Assembly (NCBI GenBank): GCA_029261995.1
Contig: JAJDAF010000011.1
Location: 1 to 64,000 of the forward strand
Reading direction: 5' to 3'
Source: Candidatus Zhuqueibacterota bacterium
GTDB lineage: Bacteria > Zhuqueibacterota > Zhuqueibacteria > Oceanimicrobiales > Oceanimicrobiaceae
DNA length: 64,000 bases
The notes beneath the pieces were generated by a model. It saw only the letters and a program-made list of their open reading frames with translations. It did no database searches and had not been told where the DNA came from. Position 1 is the first letter of the stretch, and each line of letters starts with the position of its first letter. Below are positions 1 through 9,335 of this stretch, in pieces. The position numbers and the translations under genes are program-made.

Positions 1-124
1 CGCCCCGCATCTTTGGATTGGGCTTCCTTCAGACCCCGTCTCGCGACGACGCCCTTGCCCTTCTCCTAGCCTTCGGCTCCGCGAAAACCTGGCGCAGGGA
101 CTCACACCCTGCTAGCTATGGGCC

Positions 125-1457
125 ATGCCCGGCACACACGTTGCAGTCAGCAACCTCAGTCTAGGTGTGCCAAATACCACGGACAAACTTACTATGGTGC
201 AATTCGACCTCACCTGGGAGAACTCGTGGCGTAACGATGTAAATTGGGACGCCGCCTGGGTGTTTGCAAAGTTCTCATTGGACGACGGCAGCACCTGGAT
301 GCATGCCTCACTTAACACAACGGGACACACGGCAGCCACCGGCGCCACCATCGACACACCAGGTGACGCCCGGGGCGTTTTCATCTACCGCGACGCCAAT
401 GGCGCTGGCGCTGTCAATTTCAGTCCCATTCAGCTCAGATGGAACTATGGCGCCGACGGCGTTGCGGATGACGCTATGGTGCAAGTCAAAGTTTTTGCCA
501 TTGAAATGGTCTTGGTGCCCGAGGCTGCATTTGCTGCAGGCAGTGGCGGTACCGGGCCAAACGAATTCACTTTGACAACCATCAATACGGCGGATGCCAC
601 GATGGCGGGCGGCTTTCCCACGGGGCAGAGCGCGGCGGACAATTCTTCATGGCCGAATGGTTTCAGCGCCTTCTACTGCATGAAGTATGAGACAAGCCAG
701 GGGCAGTATGCCGATTTTCTCAACACGCTCACCAGCACGCAGGCAGCGACGAGAAATCCGGAGTCAAGTGTCAACCCATCGTCTGGCAGGTATAGCATCA
801 CCGGCAGCCATCCCAATTTCTCAGCCGACAAGCCGTTTGTAGCCTGCAGTTACCTGAGTTGGATGGATGGCGCGGCCTATGCCGACTGGGCGGGACTGAG
901 GCCGATGACGGAACTGGAGTTCGAAAAAGCCTGTCGTGGCAGCCAGGTGCCGGTTGCAGATGAATTTGCCTGGGGCAGTACCAATATCACGGCGGCGACC
1001 GCGATAAGCAACGACGGTGCCGACAATGAAGTCCCCAGCAATGCCGGCGCGAATTGTGTGAATGGTGATGCAGCCGGTATTCAGGGTCCCATGCGGGGCG
1101 GGTGTTTTGCCACCGGTTCGAGCACGCGCGAGCAGGCCGGTGCGTCGTTTTACGGCATTCTGGAACTGAGCGGAAATTTGTGGGAGCGGACTGTCACAAT
1201 AGGGAATACGACGGGGCGGAGTTTCACCGGCACGGTGGGCGACGGTAGCTTATCAGCCAATGGCAACGCTACAAATAATGACTGGCCCGGCTTTACCGGC
1301 GGAGAAGGTGACGAACGCATTAGGTGGGGGGGCACGCGGCGGCGCCTGGGACTTCATGAGTCTTGCTGTGCTCGTCGGAAACCGCTTCCAAGCGAACAGC
1401 GACTTTGCCGGTCGAGCCGACGTCATTGGTTTCCGTAGCGTTCGGTCCATGCCTTAA
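125..1457 (+). pseudogene. SUMF1/formylglycine-generating-enzyme-fold protein, frameshifted near its end
   Basis: The first ~125 residues form a beta-rich domain with a WENSWR motif. The rest is an FGE-sulfatase (SUMF1) fold, recognised by FYCMKYETSQGQYADFLN, by DWAGLRPMTELEFEKACRG and by GNLWER. In the original frame the protein runs to 1438 with a nonsense arginine-rich tail. Dropping one G from the seven-G run at 1326-1332 restores the family ending, ARGGAWDF...GFRSVRSMP, with a stop at 1457. No signal peptide is visible: an in-frame TAG lies at 113-115, although such proteins are usually exported, so the 5' end may also be damaged or recombined. Two short hairpins (AGGG/CCCT and GGGC/GCCC) sit just upstream at about 96-130. 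The family includes sulfatase activators and many domains of unknown role; no substrate can be named. The shift may be a sequencing error. Confidence 0.75.
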
Positions 1458-1509
1458 GGGGTAAAACGGTTTCAGTTTATGTCAAACAATCTTAACGGAG
1501 GAACAAACC

Positions 1510-1965
1510 ATGAAATTTACCAGAATAATCTTGCTTGCGAGCGTCCTTCTGTGCTCGGCCTATGCGCAATTGCACGCGCAATACCTTGGCGGCAGCGGCG
1601 ACGGCTACGCGTCGGTGACCTCAGAGGGAATTGTGTTAGCCATTGAAGATATAACTGCCCTTGGGTCTGTTCCCGAGGCCTTTAAACTTCATCAAAACTA
1701 TCCAAATCCCTTTAACCCGGAAACGCGAATTCCGTTTGACATACACGCGAGCGGTGGTGGTGCAGTGAGAACGCGAGTTTCAATTTCCAATATTAGGGGC
1801 CAGGTGGTGCAGGTCCTTTTGGATGACACCCGCCAGCCGGGTTCCTATGAGATCAGTTGGGACGGTACAGATGAGAAGGGCCTTCGGGTTCCTTCAGGGA
1901 TTTATCTGTACACGGTTCGGTTTGGTGAGGTTGGAGCCACCAAAAGGATGCTGTTAGTGAAGTGA
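1510..1965 (+). CDS. Small secreted protein with GGxGDGY motif and T9SS type A sorting tail
   Basis: 151 residues. A signal peptide (about 1-23) is followed by YLGGSGDGYAS and then, from about residue 55, a complete T9SS/FlgD-Ig-like sorting domain: HQNYPNPFNPET, a WDGTDEKG turn and the tail TKRMLLVK. The ATG has a strong ribosome-binding site (GGAGG about eight bases upstream). It lies 52 bp downstream of the SUMF1-fold gene on the same strand, so the two probably form a transcription unit. The mature protein is little more than a short GGxGDGY segment plus the sorting tail, suggesting a surface-attached or secreted peptide. The mature part contains no cysteine, so it is not an obvious formylglycine substrate. 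Role unknown. Confidence 0.8.
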   Translation: MKFTRIILLASVLLCSAYAQLHAQYLGGSGDGYASVTSEGIVLAIEDITALGSVPEAFKLHQNYPNPFNPETRIPFDIHASGGGAVRTRVSISNIRGQVVQVLLDDTRQPGSYEISWDGTDEKGLRVPSGIYLYTVRFGEVGATKRMLLVK

Positions 1966-2450
1966 TTTCTGGCGTATGACCGCGAACTCATGTTCATTTA
2001 GCTCGCGCCGGATTTCCCGCCCACCAGCGTCGCCCGCCAGGTAATCCGGGGAGGAACCAATAGATTCGGGATTGGATTGTATGCGTAAAGGACTACAACA
2101 TGGCAACCAAAGCAGATTTGTTCAAAATGGCTTGATCCTCGATATTGAGTTGTTGCAGAATGCAATTCCCGAATCTATTGGTGGCGCTCGGGTGTCCAGG
2201 ATATAAAAAAGAAAAATGGTGTGGCACGTGCTTCAGCTCGTGTCTAACCTGCCAATGCACTCGCACGGTCAGCCGTGCCCACGCTGGAAGATCAACTCTG
2301 GTTTCAACACAGAACAAACAGAGAAACACGAAGTTCCTGTCGTCGCAAGCACGTTCTCCGTGCTACTCCGTTGACTCAGTAAATTGTATGTTAAAAGGAC
2401 GGGTCAATCTTTCGACCAAGCCTGGACATGATTGACAAGATGAAGCCAAA
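1966..2450. other. Intergenic region of about 485 bp
   Basis: No convincing gene is seen; short open frames here lack ribosome-binding sites and family features. The one clear structure is a pair of 16-bp perfect inverted repeats listed separately. Confidence 0.6.
2056..2182. repeat. Perfect 16-bp inverted repeat pair with 95-bp spacer
   Basis: ACCAATAGATTCGGGA at 2056-2071 is matched by its exact reverse complement at 2167-2182. The pairing extends a further four bases inward (ATTG/CAAT) if one bulged T is allowed. The arms could form a long hairpin or be termini of a small non-autonomous element. No transposase gene and no target-site duplication are evident. Confidence 0.7.
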
Positions 2451-4544
2451 TTATTTCCACATCATGACACCGGCAGTCACAAGATCTTCCAGATAGCGGA
2501 CAACGACTGCTTGCGGCGCCGGGCCATATTCCGCACTCAACGCATCTCTGACCTGCGACACCGTGCGCTTGCCATCCGCGAAATTCACCAGTTCAAACCT
2601 CTGGTTGCCGGTCAGAGTGAATTCCTTGCTGGCATACCAGGCTTTGCGCTCGCCGGAGAGCTTGCTTTGCGGCAGTGAAAAATCCAGCGGCCCGCGCGTC
2701 GTCCTGACCGGGACGCGGCTGTCGGGGGTTGCATGCAGGGCCGGCGGCTGTTCCCCGGACAGGTCAGCCATGGCATGGGCGTGTTGGGCCAGCAACTCCG
2801 AGTATACCGTGTGCTGCTGGCGTAACTGGTCCTGCAGGGCACTGACGACCTTCTCAACTTCGCCATTGTCGGCAAATTGCAGAATCGAGCCCAGGACCGC
2901 TGTCTCGCGCTGCACCGCGTGGTCGAGAAGGTTCTGCGCTTCGGCCCAGGCCCGGGAGGTCTGGCCATTGCTGCTCTGCGGAATTTGCGCTGTCGCTCTG
3001 CGAAAGTCGGCTCCGAGGCGACCGGCGCAATTTCCGGAGGCCAGATGGGCCAGTCCAATCGCCTGCTGCGGGGTCAGGCTGGCCAGGTGTAGGGCGGCGC
3101 CGGCGGCGAGCACTTCGCAGCGCTCTATTTCCACGGGATCGACTTTGTCAGGCGTGTCTTCAGAAGTGTGGTGGGTGTAATCCGGGCTGTGTGAGAACAT
3201 GACCCCCGGTATTTTCAGATCATTGAACATCATGTGGTCGCTCCCACCGCTGTAAGGCGTAACACGATAGTTGAAGGCAGACAAACTGCCGCGCGGCGTG
3301 CGGATGTCCATTTTGTCCACCATGGCCGCCATGTTTGCCACGACATCATTCACCACTGAGGGCAGAGAGTTTGGCGTGCGGGTCAGAATTAACTTCGAGT
3401 GCAGCAGCTCCAGGTTTTCGCCGACCATGTCCAGGTTGAGATTGGCGAGAAACGAGCCGCCGCGTTCGGGACCAACCATTTCCGGGTGGTTATCGAGGTA
3501 AGCCATGGTCCCGAAGAATTCCGGCACCCAGATAAATCGTAGGGAGCGTTTGGGTCGTGCCAGCCGGCCGTCTTCGATAAGCCGGTTGATGCCGCGCGCC
3601 AAATCCAGAATGGCCGCCGAACCGCTGGCGTTGTCGTTTGCGGACTCCTTGGGATGGTCGAGATGAGCGCTGAACACAAATTCATCTTGTGGCAGCTCCG
3701 AACCGCGGATGTGGGCGACGACTACATCCACGAAATAAGGTTCGAGCCCGATACCTTTTACCTGGCCCCGGACAACGACCTTCTGACCTTCGTCAAGAAG
3801 CTTGCGCAGCTTTTCACCCTGGCGATTGCTGACATTGAACCCAAAGGTGACCCGATCAAGCTCTTCCGATTTCGGCCACATGCCGGTGTACTGCAACATG
3901 TCCGGGTATTCCCGCGCGCGCTCATCGTCGAGATAGCAGACCACCGCGCTGGCGCCATACTTCAAAACCGCCAACCGGTGGACATTGCCGCCGTAACCCG
4001 TGGCCAGCGCAATCTTGCCTTTCACGTCTTTGCCCGCGTAATCCGCATCGCTTGTGCCTTTGCCAACCCAGACCAGTTCAGCCGTAACATCGCCGGCATT
4101 TGAATAGGTCATGACACTCATGGCAATTTCAGGATAGCCGACTATGCGTTCGTCGTTTGGCTCAACCATACGCAATTCGCCCCACTCGATATCCCATCCC
4201 GAGGGAGATTGCCAGGTTTGGTAGTGCGCCTTGCCATCCGACTTGAATGACTCGATGTAAGCGTCCGTCTCTGAGAAGCCGTAGTCGCGAAGCTGTTGCA
4301 GAACATAGTCGGCCGCGCCACGATAACCGCGCGAGCCCTGAATACGATGGTGTCGTGTGATGGCAATGACATGCTCTTTGGCAAGCTCGCCACTCAGCTC
4401 TTCGTGCAAGAGATTGCGCAAACCCTGGTCGAGCAAATCCGCGGATTGTGACGCCACGGATTGTGGCAAGGTGCACAAAACCAGCGCCAGAAATACCCGG
4501 CAAGGCCATGTGGTCAGCCGATTCTGCTTCAGAAATCCAGTCAT
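2451..4544 (-). CDS. Secreted M28-family zinc aminopeptidase with PA domain
   Basis: 697 residues with a signal peptide (about 1-32). A protease-associated (PA) domain spans about 140-265 (DYAGKDVKGKIALATG). The M28 catalytic domain follows. Its expected co-catalytic zinc ligands are visible: H294 in SAHLDH, D304 in SANDNASG, E342 in PEFFGT (probably at or next to the general base), D372 in NLDMVGE and H459 in HHTSEDTPDKVD; the conserved GGSDHMMF is also present. After about residue 480 a helical region leads to a C-terminal winged-helix-like segment (LVNFADGKRTVSQVRDAL) that is unusual for the family. The enzyme probably removes N-terminal residues from peptides outside the cytoplasm. There is no T9SS tail, unlike its secreted neighbours. 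It lies downstream of ptb with a 117-bp gap; co-transcription is uncertain. Confidence 0.9.
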   Translation of the reverse strand: MTGFLKQNRLTTWPCRVFLALVLCTLPQSVASQSADLLDQGLRNLLHEELSGELAKEHVIAITRHHRIQGSRGYRGAADYVLQQLRDYGFSETDAYIESFKSDGKAHYQTWQSPSGWDIEWGELRMVEPNDERIVGYPEIAMSVMTYSNAGDVTAELVWVGKGTSDADYAGKDVKGKIALATGYGGNVHRLAVLKYGASAVVCYLDDERAREYPDMLQYTGMWPKSEELDRVTFGFNVSNRQGEKLRKLLDEGQKVVVRGQVKGIGLEPYFVDVVVAHIRGSELPQDEFVFSAHLDHPKESANDNASGSAAILDLARGINRLIEDGRLARPKRSLRFIWVPEFFGTMAYLDNHPEMVGPERGGSFLANLNLDMVGENLELLHSKLILTRTPNSLPSVVNDVVANMAAMVDKMDIRTPRGSLSAFNYRVTPYSGGSDHMMFNDLKIPGVMFSHSPDYTHHTSEDTPDKVDPVEIERCEVLAAGAALHLASLTPQQAIGLAHLASGNCAGRLGADFRRATAQIPQSSNGQTSRAWAEAQNLLDHAVQRETAVLGSILQFADNGEVEKVVSALQDQLRQQHTVYSELLAQHAHAMADLSGEQPPALHATPDSRVPVRTTRGPLDFSLPQSKLSGERKAWYASKEFTLTGNQRFELVNFADGKRTVSQVRDALSAEYGPAPQAVVVRYLEDLVTAGVMMWK

Positions 4545-4661
4545 GAGTTCTCCTCCAATGGTTTTCGATTCGGTCTCGGAAGTACTGTCTTCGCAACGGT
4601 CTGGTGCTCAATCAAAACGGCAATGACCGGCCCGGTCGGACTTAATAGACAGCCCCAGCTT

Positions 4662-5567
4662 CTACGTTATAACCAATTTCCCCAGAGCAATGGAAAGCAG
4701 TTTGGCGTCATCAGAATCCGCCCTTGACGGAATGAGCACGGGAGCTGCTGCGCCCATAATCACGTGCGCCAGCCTGTAGCCAGAGAAATAGGTCGTGCTC
4801 TTGGCAAGCATGTTCGCGGATTCGATATTGGGACAGAGCAGAATATCTGCCCGACCAGCGACTTCCGAATCGAGCTGCTTAAGAGCGGCGGCGGCTTCAG
4901 AAACGGCATTGTCGAGCGCCAGGGGGCCATCGACCACACAATCTTTGATTTGGCCGCGCCGGTTCATCATCGTCAGGATGGCAGCATCGATGGTAGATGG
5001 CATCTCAGAGTGAACGGTTTCCACAGCAGAGAGAACAGCCACCTTCGGAACCTGGTTTCCCAGGCTGTGCGCCACCTCAACCGCATTCCGCAGAATCTGA
5101 ATCTTCTGATCAAGATTGGGCGCAGGACTGACACCGCCGTCAGTTATCATCAGCAATCTTGTTTCGGGCTGGTTGGTCATTTCAAAAATAAAGACATCAC
5201 TCAGTAACCGGCCGGTGCGCAGACCGGCTGAAGCGTCGAGCACAATCTTCAGGAACGGCCCGGTGCGGATCTTGCCTTTGAGCAGAATGTCGGCCTCACC
5301 TTGCCGCACGCTGCGTACAGCGGCGCGGGCTGCATTCAGTCCGTCGCGTTCGTGATGGATCTCAAGGTCAGTGTCTTCCGCGCCCAGTTTTGTCAGAATC
5401 GCGGAGGTTTCTTCTTTGTCGCCAAACAGAAGCGCATCTGCAAGCCCCGCCCGTGACGCCTGCACGACCGCGGACAGAGCAGCTTCATCCTGCGACACCG
5501 CCAGCGCCACACGACGGCGTCCGCCTTTACCGGCTTGCGCCATAAGCTGATCGAAATTGGAAATCAT
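4662..5567 (-). CDS. ptb: Phosphate butyryltransferase (phosphotransbutyrylase)
   Basis: About 301 residues of the phosphate acetyl/butyryl-transferase fold. It transfers an acyl group between CoA and phosphate, giving butyryl-phosphate from butyryl-CoA. Visible family features are RRVALAVSQDE near the N-terminus, DILLKGKIRTGPFLK, the glycine-rich ITDGGVSPAPNLDQK and the C-terminal LLCPNIESANMLAKSTTY. The frame is open up to 5639, but the family start matches the Met at 5567 (ISNFDQL follows); a Met at 5597 is possible and neither has a strong ribosome-binding site. It follows the butyrate kinase gene on the same strand, the classical order partner for butyrate formation or activation. Acetyl- or isobutyryl-CoA as the substrate cannot be excluded. 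Confidence 0.9.
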   Translation of the reverse strand: MISNFDQLMAQAGKGGRRRVALAVSQDEAALSAVVQASRAGLADALLFGDKEETSAILTKLGAEDTDLEIHHERDGLNAARAAVRSVRQGEADILLKGKIRTGPFLKIVLDASAGLRTGRLLSDVFIFEMTNQPETRLLMITDGGVSPAPNLDQKIQILRNAVEVAHSLGNQVPKVAVLSAVETVHSEMPSTIDAAILTMMNRRGQIKDCVVDGPLALDNAVSEAAAALKQLDSEVAGRADILLCPNIESANMLAKSTTYFSGYRLAHVIMGAAAPVLIPSRADSDDAKLLSIALGKLVIT

Positions 5568-5697
5568 ATTGATTCGGCTTTTTGTTTGATGTGTCATGAG
5601 TATACGCTTAGGTTTTCCTCGCCATCGTTCAGCGCTCATAACCCTGAGTCACTCCAGCGTTTTTGTGACGGCAATCTCTACTTTGAGGGTAACATGG

Positions 5698-5722
5698 ATG
5701 CCCGACAAGAGACTGCGGGCAT
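5698..5722. repeat. Short palindrome between buk and ptb
   Basis: ATGCCCG at 5698-5704 pairs with CGGGCAT at 5716-5722 across an 11-base loop. It lies in the 200-bp gap between buk and ptb. There is no T-run, so it is not a clear terminator; it may be a repeat of REP type. Confidence 0.4.
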
Positions 5723-5770
5723 GACAGAGCCGGCTCTTTGCGGGGCTTGTCCGCGTTAGTACTTTTGGCT

Positions 5771-6871
5771 CTACGGCGTGGCCGCACCAGGGTATTCATG
5801 TGCTTCTTCGACATTGTTCAGAACCCTGAGCGCTCCACGGTTCATCGCTTCCATTTCGATCTCGCCGGCCACGATCAGAACGCGGCCGAGGTGCTGCACC
5901 GATTCCTTGATCCATCCCGTGAGCATGGTAGAATTGGCCAGCCCGCCGGTTAGCACAACGCCTGTCACTTTGCCTCGCAAAACAGTGGCCATGGCGCCGA
6001 TTTCCTTGCAAATCTGATAGGCCATTGCCTGGTAGATCTCAAGCGCACTTTGGTCACCGGCCGCGATCTTTTCTTCAACTTCGTCGGCCCGGTTGGTCTC
6101 CAGGTAAGCCATCAGGCCGCCCTGACCAGCCACCAATTTTCGCATATAGTCTTCGGGAAACTCGCCGGAATAGCACATTCGAATGAACGGCTGCAACGGC
6201 AGCCCGCCAGACCTTTCCGGTGAAAATGGCCCATCGCTGGAGGCATCGTTGACGTCAACGATGCGGCCGGCTTTGACCGCCCCTATTGAGATGCCGCCGC
6301 CAAGATGGGCCACCACGAAATTCGTCTGCCCAAAACTCACCTGGCATTCATCCGCGGCCTGGCGAGCGACCGCATGAATATTGAGTGCGTGCGAGAGACA
6401 ACGTCTCTTGAAATCCGGGTGGCCCGAATAGCGCGCCAGCGGTTCGAACTCGTCTACTGAAATGGGATCGACCACCAGGGCCAGCGCCTTCGCGGGCTCC
6501 GCAATCCGGTGCGCAATGGCGCAGCCAAGGTTTGCCGCATGTTCCCCCTGGAATCCCACCTTGGCGTCGTCAAGCATGGGCTGGTTGACCCGGTAGGTTC
6601 CGCCAGAAACTGGCCGCAGCAAGCCGCCGCGGCCAACCACAGCCGAGAGCTGGGTTGGTGTGACCCTCTTTTCCCGAAGTGTCTTCTCGACCAACTGCGT
6701 TCTGAATTCCAGTTGTTGCCAGACGCGCTCGTAGGTCTGAAGATTCTTGCGGTCGTGTTGCAGTGACTCCTGCCACAGCTTATCCTCGTCCCGAAAGAGC
6801 GCGATTTTGGTTGAAGTCGAGCCCGGGTTGACCACGAGAATGAGATGTTCGAATAGTAGTCCGGAATTCAT
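5771..6871 (-). CDS. buk: Butyrate kinase
   Basis: 366 residues of the acetate/butyrate kinase (ASKHA) family. It interconverts butyryl-phosphate plus ADP with butyrate plus ATP in the cytoplasm. Seen directly: the phosphate-1 motif LVVNPGSTSTKIALF (about 11-25), VGRGGLLRPVSGGTY, the PDFKRRCLSHALNIHAVAR segment, the phosphate-2 motif VVAHLGGGISIGA and VVLTGGLANS near the C-terminus. Length and motif order fit butyrate rather than acetate kinase (usually ~400 residues). Together with ptb downstream it forms the terminal, ATP-yielding steps of butyrate fermentation, or the activation steps if the cell oxidises butyrate syntrophically. Branched-chain acids are alternative substrates. Confidence 0.93.
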   Translation of the reverse strand: MNSGLLFEHLILVVNPGSTSTKIALFRDEDKLWQESLQHDRKNLQTYERVWQQLEFRTQLVEKTLREKRVTPTQLSAVVGRGGLLRPVSGGTYRVNQPMLDDAKVGFQGEHAANLGCAIAHRIAEPAKALALVVDPISVDEFEPLARYSGHPDFKRRCLSHALNIHAVARQAADECQVSFGQTNFVVAHLGGGISIGAVKAGRIVDVNDASSDGPFSPERSGGLPLQPFIRMCYSGEFPEDYMRKLVAGQGGLMAYLETNRADEVEEKIAAGDQSALEIYQAMAYQICKEIGAMATVLRGKVTGVVLTGGLANSTMLTGWIKESVQHLGRVLIVAGEIEMEAMNRGALRVLNNVEEAHEYPGAATP

Positions 6872-7218
6872 GCTGATGTTCCGTGCTCAGGAATTCTTGG
6901 TTCAAGCTTCCGCTTGTCGTCTCGTCACACAGAAGGCGTGATGTTCTTTGGAAGGTGCGGAATTGCATCCAGATTCTCAACGATTTTTTCATGCAATCTT
7001 CACGGATATCGAGTAGTGGCGATATTGCTTCCCGGCGGCCGCTCGCCGACCAGAATGTTCTTTTCAGCGGGCAGATCGCTTCCCCAAGTATGGATTTGGT
7101 GCAAGGAAGGTTAAACAGGCTTACAGCGTGCCAAGTCGAATCAAAGCGTCGCCAGGTGGGTAGGCATCAATCATCAAAAGATGAGTGTGAAAACCATTCT
7201 CCTGTTTGTTCGCCATTT
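6872..7218. other. Intergenic region of about 350 bp
   Basis: Lies between the end of the T9SS-tailed gene and the start of buk, both on the minus strand. No coding frame, hairpin or repeat stands out. A buk promoter is expected here but no convincing motif was identified. Confidence 0.5.
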
Positions 7219-9032
7219 CTACCTCACGTAGAGCATCTTCTTGGTCTGTGAAAATCGACCCAGGGTCACTTTGTACAAGTAAAGGCCACTGGCAACCTCT
7301 TCTCCGCCTGCATTCGTTCCGTCCCAGGTGGACGCATGTGTGCCCGGCCCCTGCACTTCATCCACCAGCGATTTCACCTTCTGGCCCACCAGTTGTAGAT
7401 TGTCAGAGAGACATTCATCTCACCCGGCAGGTCGTAACGAATCTCGGTCGAGCCATTGAATGGGTTAGGAAAATTCTGTTTCAGCTCAAAGAATTCAGGC
7501 CGAGCCGCTTCCTTGTCTGCGAAACTGGCCGGATTAAAACCGCTGTAGAGGAATTGTCGGGTCAAATCCGCCCGATATCGCATGAGTTTGAAGCTGCTGA
7601 TGGGGTCCTCTGCCATTCCTGCCAGGAATGCGATAATGACCTCTTGCGTGTCCCCTAAAGCCATCGTAAATGGCCCGCTTGCTGAGTAATAAACGCGGTC
7701 GCCCGGAAGGGTGGTCACCCAGCCTGAATTGGAAATGGGGCTTCCCGTGTACATATATTTCGTTGTTTCGCCCGTTAGCCAATTCGTAATGGGGGAAGGT
7801 AGTTTGGTATAAAAACCACGGAAAGATCTCCACCACTCCATTGTGCCACCATACCAACCATGCGGGAACGGAGGGTTGGTCAGTTCATGGAACACGACAC
7901 AATTCGTCATTTCAAGAAACCCGGCATGATGTCTTTGCTTAAGGTTGAGTGCCTCTGGCATGGTTGAGTCGACGACAACCGGCCCTTTTAGCAGGATGTA
8001 ACCTGCCGCTGGCGTCCGCAGGCCAAGCTCGTCGTAAGCAGCGTCAGAAGGCGGTGCGTTGTAGCAGTACGCCAAATTCACCGTCGTATCACAACCAAAT
8101 AAGTCATCCTGGAATGAACCGATATCCGTGTCGGCCCATTGCGCTATGAACATGCTGTCGATTGCCGCACCTGAGGGAGTAGATCTGGTGCCCTTGTAAA
8201 TGAGTCGATGGCGCTTGAAGATTGCGTTCTCGAGGTGTTCTTTCCATTTATAGGCCCATAGGGTCGTTTGCATCTCGATGCCAATGGCGGGCGAGCCGTA
8301 TAAGCTTGCGGTGCTCTCCAGATCATTTGTTACGGTCCAAACCACCTGGTCGGCGTCCAGTAGTCCTGGCAATTCGTTGTCATCCATGACTCCGTTGTGG
8401 TTGTCATCATAGAATGGCGCGCCTCTGTGCCAGGGCCAGTGTAGCAGGTCGTATTCGTAAGCTGCACGCAAAGCATCAGCTAGTGGCTGTAGCCGCCGTA
8501 CAGGGAAGCCGGTTGAGCCGGACGGGGTCGAAGAAATCATGATGTCCCGCGCTTCGTCCAGCAAATCAGCCGTCTGCCAGTCCCCGCGGTAGCGCCAGAC
8601 GCGATTGACCAGTGGGTCATTGGGCGGCTCCGACACGCCTGGCTCCAGGATCGCGCCTGCCTGCAAGCCGCTCGACCAGGTACTGCCTCCTACACGAATA
8701 ATCGGCTGCGCGCCATCATGAACGCGACCACCCCAGACGATACCGTCTGCCAGGCTCAAGCCAACCGTGACACCACGTGGATACATGATTCCGAGCTTCC
8801 ACAAATCGCGTAGGTGTTGTGGGCGTTGCCAGCCGGGGGACGGGAGTGTGAACGGGTTAGCGGCAGACAACCCATCCGAGTGAATCCACATAGCCAGGTT
8901 GTTGATGTTGATCAAACGTGCGTGGGTCGAGTCGAGAATCGATCCACCTAGCGCGTCCTGTGCAACCGTCTGCGTATGTGTGACAAAGTGAATGGCAAAA
9001 ATCAACAAAATCCATCGTATCGCTCTTTGCAT
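7219..9032 (-). pseudogene. Large secreted T9SS-tailed protein of unknown function, frameshifted in its tail
   Basis: An N-terminal signal peptide (about 1-24) precedes ~480 residues not recognised as any family, followed by a T9SS-type tail. There are tryptophan-rich stretches (WPWHRGAPF), a possible calcium-binding DDNHNGVMDDNE segment and YNAPPSDAAYDELG, a pattern seen in other secreted proteins of FCB-type genomes. The main frame stops at 7374 just after SLTIYN. If one base is restored next to 7390-7392, the frame continues LVGQKVKSLVDEVQGPG...WDGTN...KKMLYVR and stops at 7219, completing the sorting domain. The break is therefore a single-base loss or a sequencing error. Without it the protein would lack the C-terminal half of its secretion signal. 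Confidence 0.75.
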
Positions 9033-9335
9033 TTCTGATGCCCCATAGTTACATAGTTATAGTTACTTGCACAAGTATCTGCGCCATCGGTATGATCTGC
9101 GCTGGCGTGCATAACAGGATGATGAGAGCGCCGAAGAGTTTCAAAGTTCTGGTTGAAACATGACCTTAGGTCTTCTTCTGTTGAGACAGTGGGTAACGTT
9201 GGATATCCATCTCCCTAATAGATATACGAATAAGAGCGACCTAACCCCCATATGGAACCCAAAAGAAAGTGAGACTTCGAAATACTGTGTTACACGGAGA
9301 TAATGCCAGCGGGCTTGATGGTGAGACTGGTGTAG
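9033..9335. other. Intergenic region of about 300 bp
   Basis: Between two T9SS-tailed genes on the minus strand. A short AT-rich direct repeat (CATAGTTA / CATAGTTATAGTTA) lies at about 9047-9065, close upstream of the start at 9032. Nothing else is seen. Confidence 0.5.

Noticed and set aside
2222-2236. TGGCACGTGCTTCAG, sigma-54-like
   Set aside because: The -12 element is absent (CAG instead of TTGC) and no gene follows on that strand.
2563-3180. A 205-codon open frame on the plus strand
   Set aside because: Antisense to the M28 peptidase; arginine- and serine-rich composition typical of a shadow frame.
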